From NCBI RefSeq assembly GCF_022026395.1, contig NZ_CP041767.1:2119501-2183500 (forward strand): DNA of 64,000 bases, in the 5' to 3' direction. Made by a program: the position numbers and the translations under genes. This document shows positions 27,870-36,236 of this stretch, piece by piece (within the stretch, counting starts at the first letter, position 1; each line of letters begins with the position of its first letter). This stretch comes from Brevibacillus brevis (lineage in GTDB: Bacteria; Bacillota; Bacilli; Brevibacillales; Brevibacillaceae). The notes below the pieces were generated by a model. The model saw only the letters and a program-made list of their open reading frames with translations, was not told where the DNA came from and searched no databases.

Positions 27870-29228
27870 ATGTCTACCGTTGCTTTTCATACATTAGGCT
27901 GCAAAGTAAACAGCTATGAGACAGAGGCCATCTGGCAATTGTTCAAGGCAGACGGCTATGAGAGAGTCGACTTTGAACAAGATGATGCAGATGTTTATGT
28001 GATTAATACTTGTACGGTTACGAACACCGGAGATAAGAAGAGCCGCCAAGTGATTCGTCGTGCGATTCGCCGGAATCCTGAGGCGATCGTAGCCGTAACT
28101 GGCTGCTATGCGCAAACCTCTCCAAGTGAGATTGCGCAAATTCCCGGTGTAGATATCGTAGTTGGTACACAAGGACGCGAGAAGCTGATCGAGTACGTGG
28201 ATCAAATTCGTGCAGAACGCAAGCCGATCAACGCAGTGGGCAACATTATGAAAGCTCGCGAATTCGAAGAGCTGGATGTTCCTAACTTCACGGATCGCAC
28301 ACGTGCTTCCCTTAAGATTCAAGAAGGCTGCAACAACTTTTGTACGTTTTGTATTATTCCGTGGGCACGCGGTCTGATGCGTTCCCGCAAACCGGAAAGC
28401 GTCGTCGAACAGGCCCAAAAGCTGGTGGAAGCGGGCTATCTGGAAATCGTTTTAACTGGGATTCATACAGGTGGTTACGGCGAGGATCTGGAAGACTACA
28501 ATTTGGCCAAGCTGTTGCTTGACCTTCACCAAGTGGAGGGACTCAAGCGCATCCGCATCAGTTCAATCGAAGCGAGCCAAATCACCGATGAAGTGATCGA
28601 GGTCATCAACAACTCCGATCGAGTCGTGCGCCATCTGCATGTACCGCTGCAAGCGGGCGATGATGAAGTGTTGAAGCGCATGCGCCGCAAGTATACCACT
28701 GCTGAGTTTTACGAAAGAATGGTCAAAGTACGCGAAGCATTGCCAGGAGCAGCGATTACAACAGACGTTATCGTAGGCTTCCCGGGTGAGACCGAAGAGC
28801 AATTCTGGAACGGATACGAGTTTATGAAGAAAATCGGTTTTGCCGAGATGCACGTATTCCCGTATTCTATGCGTACAGGTACACCAGCAGCGCGTATGAC
28901 GGATCAAATTCCGGAAGAGGAAAAGAACGAGCGCGTAGCGAAGCTTCTGGAGCTCAATCAGGAATTGACCTTGGCATACTCCAAAAAATTCGTAGGAGAT
29001 GTACTGGAAGTCATTCCGGAGCGTCCGTTTAAAGAAGCACCAGATAGCGGTCTTCTGATGGGCTATTCGGACAACTACCTGAACGTCGTCTTCCCTGGCG
29101 ATGAGAGCATGATCGGCAAGATTTGCAAGGTCAGACTGGATGAACCAGGCTCGGAATACTGCAAAGGAACTTTTGTTCGTGTAGTGGAAACAGAGGCGCT
29201 GCCTTACCTGAAGGAGCGAGCTATATGA
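27870..29228 (+). CDS. mtaB: tRNA t6A37 methylthiotransferase MtaB
   Basis: The 452-residue radical SAM methylthiotransferase converts t6A to ms2t6A at tRNA position 37. The N-terminal domain binds the auxiliary cluster (TLGCKVNSYE, INTCTVTN, VTGCYAQ); the radical SAM motif is CNNFCTFC; and the C-terminal TRAM domain ends near GTFVRVVE. AAAGGAGG lies one base from the ATG at 27864 but 7 bases from the ATG at 27870, which is chosen. It overlaps the Nudix gene by four bases. Confidence 0.95.
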   Translation: MSTVAFHTLGCKVNSYETEAIWQLFKADGYERVDFEQDDADVYVINTCTVTNTGDKKSRQVIRRAIRRNPEAIVAVTGCYAQTSPSEIAQIPGVDIVVGTQGREKLIEYVDQIRAERKPINAVGNIMKAREFEELDVPNFTDRTRASLKIQEGCNNFCTFCIIPWARGLMRSRKPESVVEQAQKLVEAGYLEIVLTGIHTGGYGEDLEDYNLAKLLLDLHQVEGLKRIRISSIEASQITDEVIEVINNSDRVVRHLHVPLQAGDDEVLKRMRRKYTTAEFYERMVKVREALPGAAITTDVIVGFPGETEEQFWNGYEFMKKIGFAEMHVFPYSMRTGTPAARMTDQIPEEEKNERVAKLLELNQELTLAYSKKFVGDVLEVIPERPFKEAPDSGLLMGYSDNYLNVVFPGDESMIGKICKVRLDEPGSEYCKGTFVRVVETEALPYLKERAI

Positions 29229-29653
29229 GGGAGATATCGGCAGGAGGCGTTGTATATCAGAAGCAAGACACAGAGTACATGCTCCTATTGATTGAAGACC
29301 GCTATGGCAAAGTAACACTCGCAAAAGGGAAGCAGGAGATGGGCGAGACCATCGAAGAAACGGCTCTGCGCGAGGTTTTGGAAGAAACAGGCGTAGCAGG
29401 ACGCTTGGGGTCCAAGCTCGATATGATCACCTACGTGTATACGCATCCGGTAACGGGCGAATCCATCGACAAAGAAGTCCATTATTATTTGGTGGAAGCC
29501 TACAACACAGAGATCACCGTCCAGCTAGAAGAAATCAATGATGTTCATTGGCATTCTGCAAAGGAAGCATGGGATTTGCAGCTGCAACGAGGATACCGTA
29601 ACAATGACAGCATTTTTCGCCTTGCATTCGAACAATTAGGGATAGAGGTGTAG
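29225..29653 (+). CDS. Nudix hydrolase
   Basis: This 142-residue protein carries a complete Nudix box, G-x5-E-x7-REVLEETGV, beginning at GKQEMGE. An N-terminal SAGGVVYQ strand is typical of diadenosine-polyphosphate or nucleoside-diphosphate hydrolases of this family. The ATG overlaps the mtaB stop, so the two are translationally coupled. The substrate is not identifiable; a housecleaning role on nucleotide derivatives is likely. Confidence 0.88.
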   Translation: MREISAGGVVYQKQDTEYMLLLIEDRYGKVTLAKGKQEMGETIEETALREVLEETGVAGRLGSKLDMITYVYTHPVTGESIDKEVHYYLVEAYNTEITVQLEEINDVHWHSAKEAWDLQLQRGYRNNDSIFRLAFEQLGIEV

Positions 29654-29657
29654 TTCT

Positions 29658-30323
29658 ATGAACATGAACAAATATATCGACCACACGCTGTTGAAGCCTG
29701 ATGCTACACAAGAGATGATTGACAAGCTGTGCGCTGAAGCAAGAGAGCACGACTTCATGTCTGTTTGCGTAAACCCTTATTGGGTAAAACGCTCTGCTGA
29801 ACTCTTGGCAGGCTCCGATGTGAAAGTGTGCACAGTTATCGGATTCCCTCTGGGAGCGAGCACGATTGAGTCCAAAGCAGCCGAAACCCGCGATGCGATT
29901 GCAAACGGAGCGACTGAGGTAGATATGGTACTGAACGTAGGTGCCTTGAAATCCGGCGACCTGGAAACTGTCAAAAAAGACATCGTTGCTGTGAAGCAAG
30001 CTGCTGGCGATATTCTCTTGAAAGTGATTCTGGAAACTTGCCTCTTGACCGAAGAAGAAAAAGTAGTTGCGTGCAAGCTCTCCGTAGAGGCTGGTGCTGA
30101 TTACGTAAAAACCTCCACAGGATTCTCAACAGGTGGAGCAACGGTTGAAGATATCGCCCTGATGCGTAAAACCGTAGGACCAAATGTAGGCGTAAAAGCG
30201 TCTGGTGGCGTTCGTGACGGCGAGACAGCAGTTGCGATGATCGAAGCAGGCGCGAGCCGTATCGGTACGAGCTCCGGTGTTTCCATTGTAACTGGAGCAA
30301 AAACAACAGGCAGCGGATACTAA
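29658..30323 (+). CDS. deoC: Deoxyribose-phosphate aldolase
   Basis: The 221-residue class I aldolase cleaves 2-deoxyribose-5-phosphate to acetaldehyde and glyceraldehyde-3-phosphate in deoxynucleoside catabolism. It shows [12 protein letters not shown], the [10 protein letters not shown] region, the Schiff-base lysine in YVKTSTGF and the second lysine in [11 protein letters not shown]. It lies 4 bases after the Nudix gene, and a terminator follows. No pdp or cytidine deaminase neighbour is adjacent, so it is not in a classical deo operon. Confidence 0.96.
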   Translation: MNMNKYIDHTLLKPDATQEMIDKLCAEAREHDFMSVCVNPYWVKRSAELLAGSDVKVCTVIGFPLGASTIESKAAETRDAIANGATEVDMVLNVGALKSGDLETVKKDIVAVKQAAGDILLKVILETCLLTEEEKVVACKLSVEAGADYVKTSTGFSTGGATVEDIALMRKTVGPNVGVKASGGVRDGETAVAMIEAGASRIGTSSGVSIVTGAKTTGSGY

Positions 30324-30334
30324 TACGAAAGAAA

Positions 30335-30363
30335 GCCTGGCCGAGGTAAGGCCGGGCTTTTTC
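30335..30363 (+). terminator. Intrinsic terminator after deoC
   Basis: AGCCTGGCC (30335-30343) pairs with GGCCGGGCT (30351-30359), with one G-U, followed by T residues. Confidence 0.85.
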
Positions 30364-30423
30364 CGTCCTGCATGCTGATGTTCCTATAGAGAGAGGATAG
30401 GGAGCGGGGAGGAGATTAGCAAA

Positions 30424-30819
30424 ATGAAATTTGTTAAAGGAATCGTCATCCTGTTGGCTTTTTATGGGGTAGGCGTAGCTGCGAGCAAATGGCTGCATAT
30501 TCCCCTGCCCGGTAACCTGGTGGGAATGCTGCTGTTAACACTGGGACTGTGTATGGGATGGATACGAATGGACTGGGTAGAACAAGCGGGTACTTTTTTA
30601 ATTAGACATATGTTGCTCTTTTTCGTACCGATCATCGTCGGAGTTGCTTCCTATTTAAACGTATTCACGCAAAACCCATTGCCAATCATACTATCGATGG
30701 TTCTCGGTCCTTTGCTCGTCATGCTTGTAACTGGCGTGGTTGTGCAATGGTATTTGAAGCATCATAAACAAAAATCAGAATCGTCCTTGCCGCAAGAGGG
30801 GAGGACTCTGGATGCTTAG
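30424..30819 (+). CDS. lrgA: Holin-like CidA/LrgA family membrane protein
   Basis: The 131-residue protein has four predicted membrane segments and family landmarks KWLHIPLPGNLVGMLLL and FLIRHMLLFFVPIIVGV. LrgA/CidA proteins modulate murein hydrolase activity and export of small metabolites such as pyruvate in related bacteria. GGGAGGAG precedes the ATG. Its end overlaps the LrgB gene by 8 bases. Whether this is the Cid or Lrg type cannot be decided, and no LytSR regulator is nearby. Confidence 0.85.
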   Translation: MKFVKGIVILLAFYGVGVAASKWLHIPLPGNLVGMLLLTLGLCMGWIRMDWVEQAGTFLIRHMLLFFVPIIVGVASYLNVFTQNPLPIILSMVLGPLLVMLVTGVVVQWYLKHHKQKSESSLPQEGRTLDA

Positions 30820-31477
30820 TCAATTTTTCGCCATTTTGGTATCGATAGCAGGGTACAAAGGCGCAACCATGATCAACGCTCGATTCCAACGGTTGCAGCC
30901 TCTTTTGGTGGCTGTGATCTTGGTCTGGACCATGTGGTGGGCGTTTAGCGGCGATTGGGAGGCGTTTGCTGCAGGAGGATCGTGGATTTCCTTTTGGCTC
31001 GGTCCTGCCACGGTGGCACTCGCTATTCCGCTGGCTAAACAGATCAAGGAGTTTGCCCATATTTGGCGCGGTGTTTTGCTTGGTGTATGTGCAGGCTGTG
31101 CAGTTGCGATCTTTGTCGTTATGGGGGTTCATTGGTGTTTGGGTTCAGATGAGCTCGTATACAAAAGCATGCTCAGTAAATCCGTGACGACCCCGATTGC
31201 GTTGGAGCTAAGTCGTTCCATAGGTGGGGAACCTGCACTTGCAGCCTTTTTTACCGCATTAACGGGGATGGTCGGTGTCATGCTTGCCCGTCCTGTTCTC
31301 AAATGGGGAAAAATTACCGATGATTGGGCAATCGGGATCGCCATCGGTACGAGTGCACATGCCATTGGTACGGCCAGCTTAAACCGCGTTTCTCCTGTTC
31401 AAACGGCAGCGTCCAGTGTCGCAATGATCGTGGCGGGTGTTATTACTTCCATCTACTTGATACCATTTTCTTTCTAA
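30812..31477 (+). CDS. lrgB: LrgB/CidB family membrane protein
   Basis: The 221-residue partner of the holin-like protein has several membrane segments and the diagnostic SKSVTTPIALELSRSIGG and GTSAHAIGTASLNR sequences of the LrgB family. Translational overlap with lrgA supports joint function. Its 3' end overlaps the convergent Na/Pi-type gene by 35 bases. Confidence 0.9.
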   Translation: MLSQFFAILVSIAGYKGATMINARFQRLQPLLVAVILVWTMWWAFSGDWEAFAAGGSWISFWLGPATVALAIPLAKQIKEFAHIWRGVLLGVCAGCAVAIFVVMGVHWCLGSDELVYKSMLSKSVTTPIALELSRSIGGEPALAAFFTALTGMVGVMLARPVLKWGKITDDWAIGIAIGTSAHAIGTASLNRVSPVQTAASSVAMIVAGVITSIYLIPFSF

Positions 31478-32426
31478 TAGTGAGGTCAGTAGGACGACGC
31501 TTATCGGGGATCAGCCATTGAATAAACCGGGCTATTTGCGGGACGAATGGCAGCGCGACCAGGGAGCAGACGAGATTGAAGATCGTCTGCGAATGGGCGA
31601 TCTGCATAGAAGGACTATCCGTTAAAAATGCACTAACGAGGGCAAGCTGGGAAAGAAACGGTAAAAAAACAATCGCGCCTGCGACGTTGAAGAGCGTATG
31701 GCACCATGCGACCTGCTTGGATGCCGTATTCGTCCCAATAGCAGCAATGACAGCGGTAAAGCAAGTTCCGACATTCGCGCCCAATACGATGGCAAGTGCC
31801 GTTTCCATCGAAAGAATTTGATGACTGAGCAGGCCCATCGTGATCACGGTCGTAGCGGAACCGCTATGAATGAGAGCGGTGAAAATAATCCCGGTAATCA
31901 AACCGATCCAGATGGAATGGCTGCTCTCCAGAAAAAGCGATCGAAACGTCTCAGACTGCTCCAGAGGCTTCGCCATGACTTTTAATGTATCGATTCCAAG
32001 GAAGATCAGTCCGAAGCCGGCGACGACGAGACCAATGCAACGAATATTGCGGCGCGGCATCAGCCAAAGAGCGACTCCGATGAGAAGCATGGGGATGGCA
32101 AAAGACTCAAGCTTGAGCGCAACCAGCTCCGTTGTCACAGTCGTGCCCAGATTGGTTCCCAATATGATGCCGACGGTTTGTGTGAACTGAATGATGCCTG
32201 CATTCGTCAACCCAATCGTCAGGACGGTTACCGCACTGGAGCTTTGCAAGACAAAAGTAGCGAGTAGACCAACCCAGAAGCTATGGAGTGGGGTACGAGT
32301 AAAGCGCCCCATCCATTCTTCCATTTTTTTGCCGGCAAGGTTTTGAAAGCCGGAGCGCATGGCATACATACCGAAAAGAAAAAACGTGAGCCCAAAGGTA
32401 AAAGGGGCGAGGATGGAGACTATCAC
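31443..32426 (-). CDS. yqeW: Na/Pi-cotransporter family protein (YqeW-like)
   Basis: The 327-residue membrane protein has two inverted Na/Pi-cotransporter repeats, marked by FVLQSSSAVTVLTIGL and ALIHSGSATTVITMGL. It lacks the C-terminal PhoU-like domain of longer homologues, matching the short YqeW form next to mtaB in Bacillus. The start is a GTG preceded by GGGAGGAA. It lies on the opposite strand from its neighbours and its stop is inside lrgB. Transport of phosphate is inferred from family only. Confidence 0.8.
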   Translation of the reverse strand: MIVSILAPFTFGLTFFLFGMYAMRSGFQNLAGKKMEEWMGRFTRTPLHSFWVGLLATFVLQSSSAVTVLTIGLTNAGIIQFTQTVGIILGTNLGTTVTTELVALKLESFAIPMLLIGVALWLMPRRNIRCIGLVVAGFGLIFLGIDTLKVMAKPLEQSETFRSLFLESSHSIWIGLITGIIFTALIHSGSATTVITMGLLSHQILSMETALAIVLGANVGTCFTAVIAAIGTNTASKQVAWCHTLFNVAGAIVFLPFLSQLALVSAFLTDSPSMQIAHSQTIFNLVCSLVALPFVPQIARFIQWLIPDKRRPTDLTIRKKMVSSRWK

Positions 32427-32514
32427 AAGATACGTTCCTCCCTGTCCATTTTTAGCAAGTTACTATACGCTATGCCTGTACAAGGGCAAGCATGACAAGA
32501 GGAGGAATAGCTGC

Positions 32515-33810
32515 ATGGCACGTGTGCTATTGAATCAACATCGGAAAAAGCGGCTAGAAGTTGGACATCCGTGGATTTTTCAATCAGAGGTATTAGAAAT
32601 TCAAGGGGATGTAGAGCCAGGTGAAATCGTCGAGGTCACGAATCACAAAGGACATTTTTTGGCAAAGGGCTACATCAATCCAGCTTCACAAATGATCGTG
32701 CGCATTTTGAGCTACGACCAAAAGGAAGAGATCAACTACGACTTTTTCTTGCGCAAAATCAAGGAAGCGGCAGAATTCCGGACGAGATTTGTGGACAATC
32801 CGCGGGCTTGCCGTGTCATTTACGGGGAAGCTGACTTTTTGCCAGGATTGATCGTTGATCGCTACGAAGATACATTGGTTGTCCAAGTCCTCTCATTGGG
32901 GATAGAGAAGCGCATCGATTGGATTCGGGATGCATTGGTAGAGGTATTTGCACCGACCGGTATTTATTTGCGCAATGATGTGCCTGTCCGTGAACTGGAA
33001 GGGCTGACACAGGGCAAAGAAGTCCTGTACGGAGAGTGTCCGCGTGAGGTTTTGATCGAAGAAAACGGATTGAAATACTATGTGGATATCGTAGAGGGGC
33101 AAAAGACAGGCTTTTTCTATGATCAGCGGGAAAACCGTGCCTCCATCGCGCCTTTGATGAAGGGCTGGGGCGAAAAGCACGGCATTTCCCTGACGAGCAT
33201 GGAAGTAGACGGCGAGACAAAGCAGATGCCTGTAGACAAGCGCGGTAAAGTCGTCAAAAATCCGTTTTGGGATGGCGCTGAGGTATTGGAATGCTTTACT
33301 CATACCGGTTCCTTTACGCTGAATGCTTGCAAGCACGGTGCGAAAAAAGTGACGGCCCTCGATATTTCCGATCACGCCATCGAAACAGCGAAGCGTAACA
33401 TTACACTCAATGGCTTTTTGCATCGAGTTGATTTTGTGGTGGCCAATGCATTTGATTACTTGCGTGAAAATGTAGAGGCAGGCAAAAGCTGGGATGTGGT
33501 GATTCTTGACCCGCCAGCGTTCGCGAAATCGCGTGGAGCAGTGAAAGGCGCTTGCCGCGGTTACAAGGACATTAACTTAAACGGAATGAAGCTCGTTCGT
33601 CCGGGCGGATTTCTCGTTACCGCGTCTTGCTCGTACCATATGTCACCTGAGCTGTTCTTGCAAACGATCCAAGAAGCAGCGGTCGATGCGAAAAAGATAT
33701 TGCGTCTGATTGAATGGCGAGGCGCGGGCAAGGATCATCCGCAAATCAGTGGGGCTGATGAGGCTCATTACTTGAAATTTGCCATCTTTGAAGTGAGAGA
33801 TCGTCGATAG
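32515..33810 (+). CDS. RlmI-like class I rRNA (cytosine-C5) methyltransferase
   Basis: The 431-residue protein has an N-terminal PUA domain (RVLLNQHRKKRLEVGHPWIF), the EEA-like GFFYDQRENR segment and a SAM domain (VLECFTHTGSFTLNACKHGA, VVILDPPAFAKS). Between the DQRENR motif and the SAM motif lies an insert of about 35 residues (EKHGISLTSMEVDGETKQM to NPFWDGAEV) absent from the E. coli-type enzyme. AGAGGAGG sets the ATG at 32515; the long upstream frame from 32359 is non-coding. The exact target nucleotide is unknown. Confidence 0.85.
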   Translation: MARVLLNQHRKKRLEVGHPWIFQSEVLEIQGDVEPGEIVEVTNHKGHFLAKGYINPASQMIVRILSYDQKEEINYDFFLRKIKEAAEFRTRFVDNPRACRVIYGEADFLPGLIVDRYEDTLVVQVLSLGIEKRIDWIRDALVEVFAPTGIYLRNDVPVRELEGLTQGKEVLYGECPREVLIEENGLKYYVDIVEGQKTGFFYDQRENRASIAPLMKGWGEKHGISLTSMEVDGETKQMPVDKRGKVVKNPFWDGAEVLECFTHTGSFTLNACKHGAKKVTALDISDHAIETAKRNITLNGFLHRVDFVVANAFDYLRENVEAGKSWDVVILDPPAFAKSRGAVKGACRGYKDINLNGMKLVRPGGFLVTASCSYHMSPELFLQTIQEAAVDAKKILRLIEWRGAGKDHPQISGADEAHYLKFAIFEVRDRR

Positions 33811-33813
33811 AGA

Positions 33814-33858
33814 AAAAGAAAAACAGCGTCCGCTTAAGAACGGCGCTGTTTTTCTTTT
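33814..33858. terminator. Bidirectional terminator
   Basis: AAAAGAAAAACAGCG (33814-33828) pairs perfectly with CGCTGTTTTTCTTTT (33844-33858), with an inner CCG/CGG. It lies between convergent genes. Confidence 0.88.
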
Positions 33859-33874
33859 TGGCTTTCAGTCTGAT

Positions 33875-34063
33875 TTAGGACTTTGGTTTTTCGAAAATCA
33901 ATTCGAAGTATTTGGCCATACCGTCGCCCCCGATGCTTGGCGCAAAAATTTGCACCAAACGCCAGCCTTCCTTGGCGTGCTCGTGGACAACGGTCTGATA
34001 ATCTTCTTTTGGTTGGCGTCGAAAAGAGGACAGCTCAACTCGGACGAATTTGTATTCAAACAT
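33875..34063 (-). CDS. DUF4177 family small protein
   Basis: This 62-residue protein matches the DUF4177 pattern: [10 protein letters not shown], then [16 protein letters not shown], then [19 protein letters not shown] precedes the ATG at 34063; the longer frame to 34126 is not supported. The family function is unknown; members are small, cytoplasmic and probably fold into an alpha/beta sandwich. Confidence 0.8.
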   Translation of the reverse strand: MFEYKFVRVELSSFRRQPKEDYQTVVHEHAKEGWRLVQIFAPSIGGDGMAKYFELIFEKPKS

Positions 34064-34163
34064 GTTCTTTCCCCCCGCTTGTATCGTCTCTCTTTTTATA
34101 CGCGCGACGTGCGGAAAGAGTTGCACAAAGAATGTGAATCATTTCGAATAAAGAAATAAGTGC

Positions 34164-34655
34164 TCATGACAATTGCTTGTCATTTTTTACACGCCTGACG
34201 AGATCGAGAGCCTGCTTGAACCCCAGTTCTTTGCCTAAAAAGACTTGTCCTTCGGCGGGGGTAGAAGCGCGGGCCTGGCTTAAGTTTTGAAGCTCGTGGG
34301 TCAAGAGATGCTCGACCAGATATAGCTGTACCTGACCAATTTCCCGTTCGCTTTTCCGATCACGCTCCTTGAACTTTGCCCGCTGCTGACTTTCCTCCAC
34401 ATACTTGTCGATATCATCCTCTAAAAAATGTGAGGCATTGGAGATGATATGGCGGTAGTCATCCGTCTTAGAGGGAATGGTACGGATGGTGTGACCGAGA
34501 TGGGCGAGGAGAAATTTGTTCAAGACGATTGGGTCACGGGTGTAGTTGTTATGCAGCAGGGAGTATTCCCCCAAGAATGAACCGCTGTCCTTATCATAGC
34601 TGTGCAATAACGTGTAAGAAGCGCAGTACGTGCAGTACAGTAAATAATCTCTCAT
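34164..34655 (-). CDS. Protein of unknown function with N-terminal CxxC
   Basis: The 163-residue protein is not recognised. GGAGGGA precedes the ATG at 34655, and an open frame of 82 further codons upstream is probably non-coding. The N-terminus has C-x2-C (LYCTYCASY) with aromatic residues. The middle is helical and charged (DDIDKYVEESQQRAKFKERD), and the end is basic. It has no signal peptide or membrane segment. It is divergent from ddl, with 225 bases between. Confidence 0.6.
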   Translation of the reverse strand: MRDYLLYCTYCASYTLLHSYDKDSGSFLGEYSLLHNNYTRDPIVLNKFLLAHLGHTIRTIPSKTDDYRHIISNASHFLEDDIDKYVEESQQRAKFKERDRKSEREIGQVQLYLVEHLLTHELQNLSQARASTPAEGQVFLGKELGFKQALDLVRRVKNDKQLS

Positions 34656-34741
34656 GGAAATCCCTCCAAAAAATAGCTCCATGACAGGAATTTTATTTAT
34701 ATGGTATGAGAAAAAACGTGAGCAGGTGATACTTGCTTCTC

Positions 34742-34770
34742 TTGTTTTTGGCGTTTGGTTTGTGTATGCT
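34742..34770 (+). promoter_or_regulatory. Candidate promoter of ddl
   Basis: TTGTTT (34742-34747), 17 bases, TATGCT (34765-34770), 110 bases before the ddl start. Pattern match only. Confidence 0.4.
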
Positions 34771-34880
34771 AAATGACGGGCTCGGCCCGGTAAATAGAGC
34801 AGATGTTGGGCTTTTGCATAGCATAGGAGAGAGTAGAAACTGGGTAGACTCTCCGGGTATCGTACGGAGGGGAAAGGAGC

Positions 34881-36017
34881 ATGACACAGATGGGAAATCA
34901 AAAGATTCGACTGGGCATTATTTATGGAGGAAAATCCTCAGAGCATGAAGTTTCATTGCGTACGGCCATGTCCATTATGCAGGCTGTAGATGCAAATAAA
35001 TATGAGGTAACCCCTGTGTACGTTCAATTGGATGGCTCTTGGGTGACTGGAGAAACACTGGCAGGTCAACTGCCGGATAAGATCGAAGCGTTGCGCTTAT
35101 CAGCAAAAACACCAGCGATTACCGAGGCAGCAGAGACAGGGCAAGAGCTGGCAGTAACAAGCAAGTCGGGGTCGCTGTTTGCCATGAATGAGCAAATGGA
35201 TGTTGTTTTCCCTGTGGTTCACGGACCATTTGGGGAAGATGGGACGATTCAGGGGCTGCTGGAATTGGCGAATATCCCGTACGTGGGAACCGGAGTAATG
35301 GCTTCCGCTGTCGGAATGGATAAATGGATGATGAAGACCGTCTTTGCACAGGCTGGACTTCCGCAAGTGAAATATGTAGGCTTGCTGCGCTCGCAATGGG
35401 AAAAAGGCCAGGACGATGTCATGGATCGGATCGAGCGTGAACTCGGCTATCCGTGTTTCGTCAAACCGGCGAATATGGGCTCCAGCGTAGGGATTAACAA
35501 AGCGAAAAATCGTGAGGAGCTCAAGCACGCATTAGATGTCGCTGCCAAATTCGACCGCAGATTGATTGTGGAAGAGTTCGTTCAAGTCCGTGAGTTGGAG
35601 ATTGGCGTTTTGGGGAATGAAGAGCTGATGACTTCTGTCGTTGGGGAAGTCATTGCCGCTAAAGAATTTTACGATTACGAAGCCAAGTACAAGGGGGCGG
35701 GAACAGAGCTCTCCATTCCTGCCATCGTTCCCGAGCATGTATCCGAACAAATTGCGGATATTGCCAAGCAGGCATTCCAAGCACTCGATGGCTCTGGCCT
35801 TTCTCGCGTAGACTTTTTCTGGGATGAGAAAAACGACAAGCTCTATATCAACGAAGTGAATACGATGCCAGGCTTTACGCCGTTTAGCATGTATCCAATG
35901 CTTTTCCAAGCAGCGGGTGTGAGCTACAGCGAGCTGATCGATCGTCTGGTGCAACTCGCTATCGATCGACATGCAGATAAAGGTCGCAACGTCGTAGATG
36001 CGGAAGAGTTGGATTAA
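34881..36017 (+). CDS. ddl: D-alanine--D-alanine ligase
   Basis: The 378-residue ATP-grasp ligase makes D-Ala-D-Ala for peptidoglycan. It has an N-terminal GIIYGGKSSEHEVSLRT, VFPVVHGPFGEDGTIQGLLE, the ATP-grasp KPANMGSSVGI and C-terminal INEVNTMPGFTPFSMYP. GGAGGGG lies 8 bases from the ATG at 34881; the ATG three codons later is a weaker alternative. In many Bacilli murF follows directly; here the siderophore operon intervenes and murF is reversed. Confidence 0.96.
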   Translation: MTQMGNQKIRLGIIYGGKSSEHEVSLRTAMSIMQAVDANKYEVTPVYVQLDGSWVTGETLAGQLPDKIEALRLSAKTPAITEAAETGQELAVTSKSGSLFAMNEQMDVVFPVVHGPFGEDGTIQGLLELANIPYVGTGVMASAVGMDKWMMKTVFAQAGLPQVKYVGLLRSQWEKGQDDVMDRIERELGYPCFVKPANMGSSVGINKAKNREELKHALDVAAKFDRRLIVEEFVQVRELEIGVLGNEELMTSVVGEVIAAKEFYDYEAKYKGAGTELSIPAIVPEHVSEQIADIAKQAFQALDGSGLSRVDFFWDEKNDKLYINEVNTMPGFTPFSMYPMLFQAAGVSYSELIDRLVQLAIDRHADKGRNVVDAEELD

Positions 36018-36024
36018 TCATGAG

Positions 36025-36056
36025 AAAAAAGATGCTGATAAATCGGCATCTTTTTT
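36025..36056 (+). terminator. Intrinsic terminator after ddl
   Basis: AAAAAAGATGC (36025-36035) pairs with GCATCTTTTTT (36046-36056). Confidence 0.85.
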
Positions 36057-36129
36057 CTTTTTATGTAGGAGGGAGGAACTAATTTCGGTCAGCGCATCTC
36101 TTTGAATTGTATAAGACGAATTTTATTGC

Positions 36130-36158
36130 TTGAAATGAGAATGATAATCGTTTACATT
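36130..36158 (+). promoter_or_regulatory. Promoter of the asb siderophore operon with overlapping Fur box
   Basis: TTGAAA (36130-36135), a 17-base spacer and TACATT (36153-36158) form a sigma-A promoter. The spacer carries TGAGAATGATAATCGTTTA (36136-36154), a close match to the Fur consensus built from GATAAT repeats. Binding of Fe-Fur here would cover the promoter and repress the operon in iron-rich conditions. The function of the downstream genes strongly supports this. Confidence 0.82.
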
Positions 36159-36236
36159 ATACATGGGACGTTTTACCAGTTATGTAAGTTGCAATGCTTG
36201 AAATAAAAAATTGGATCAAGCAAGAGGAGAGGTAAC

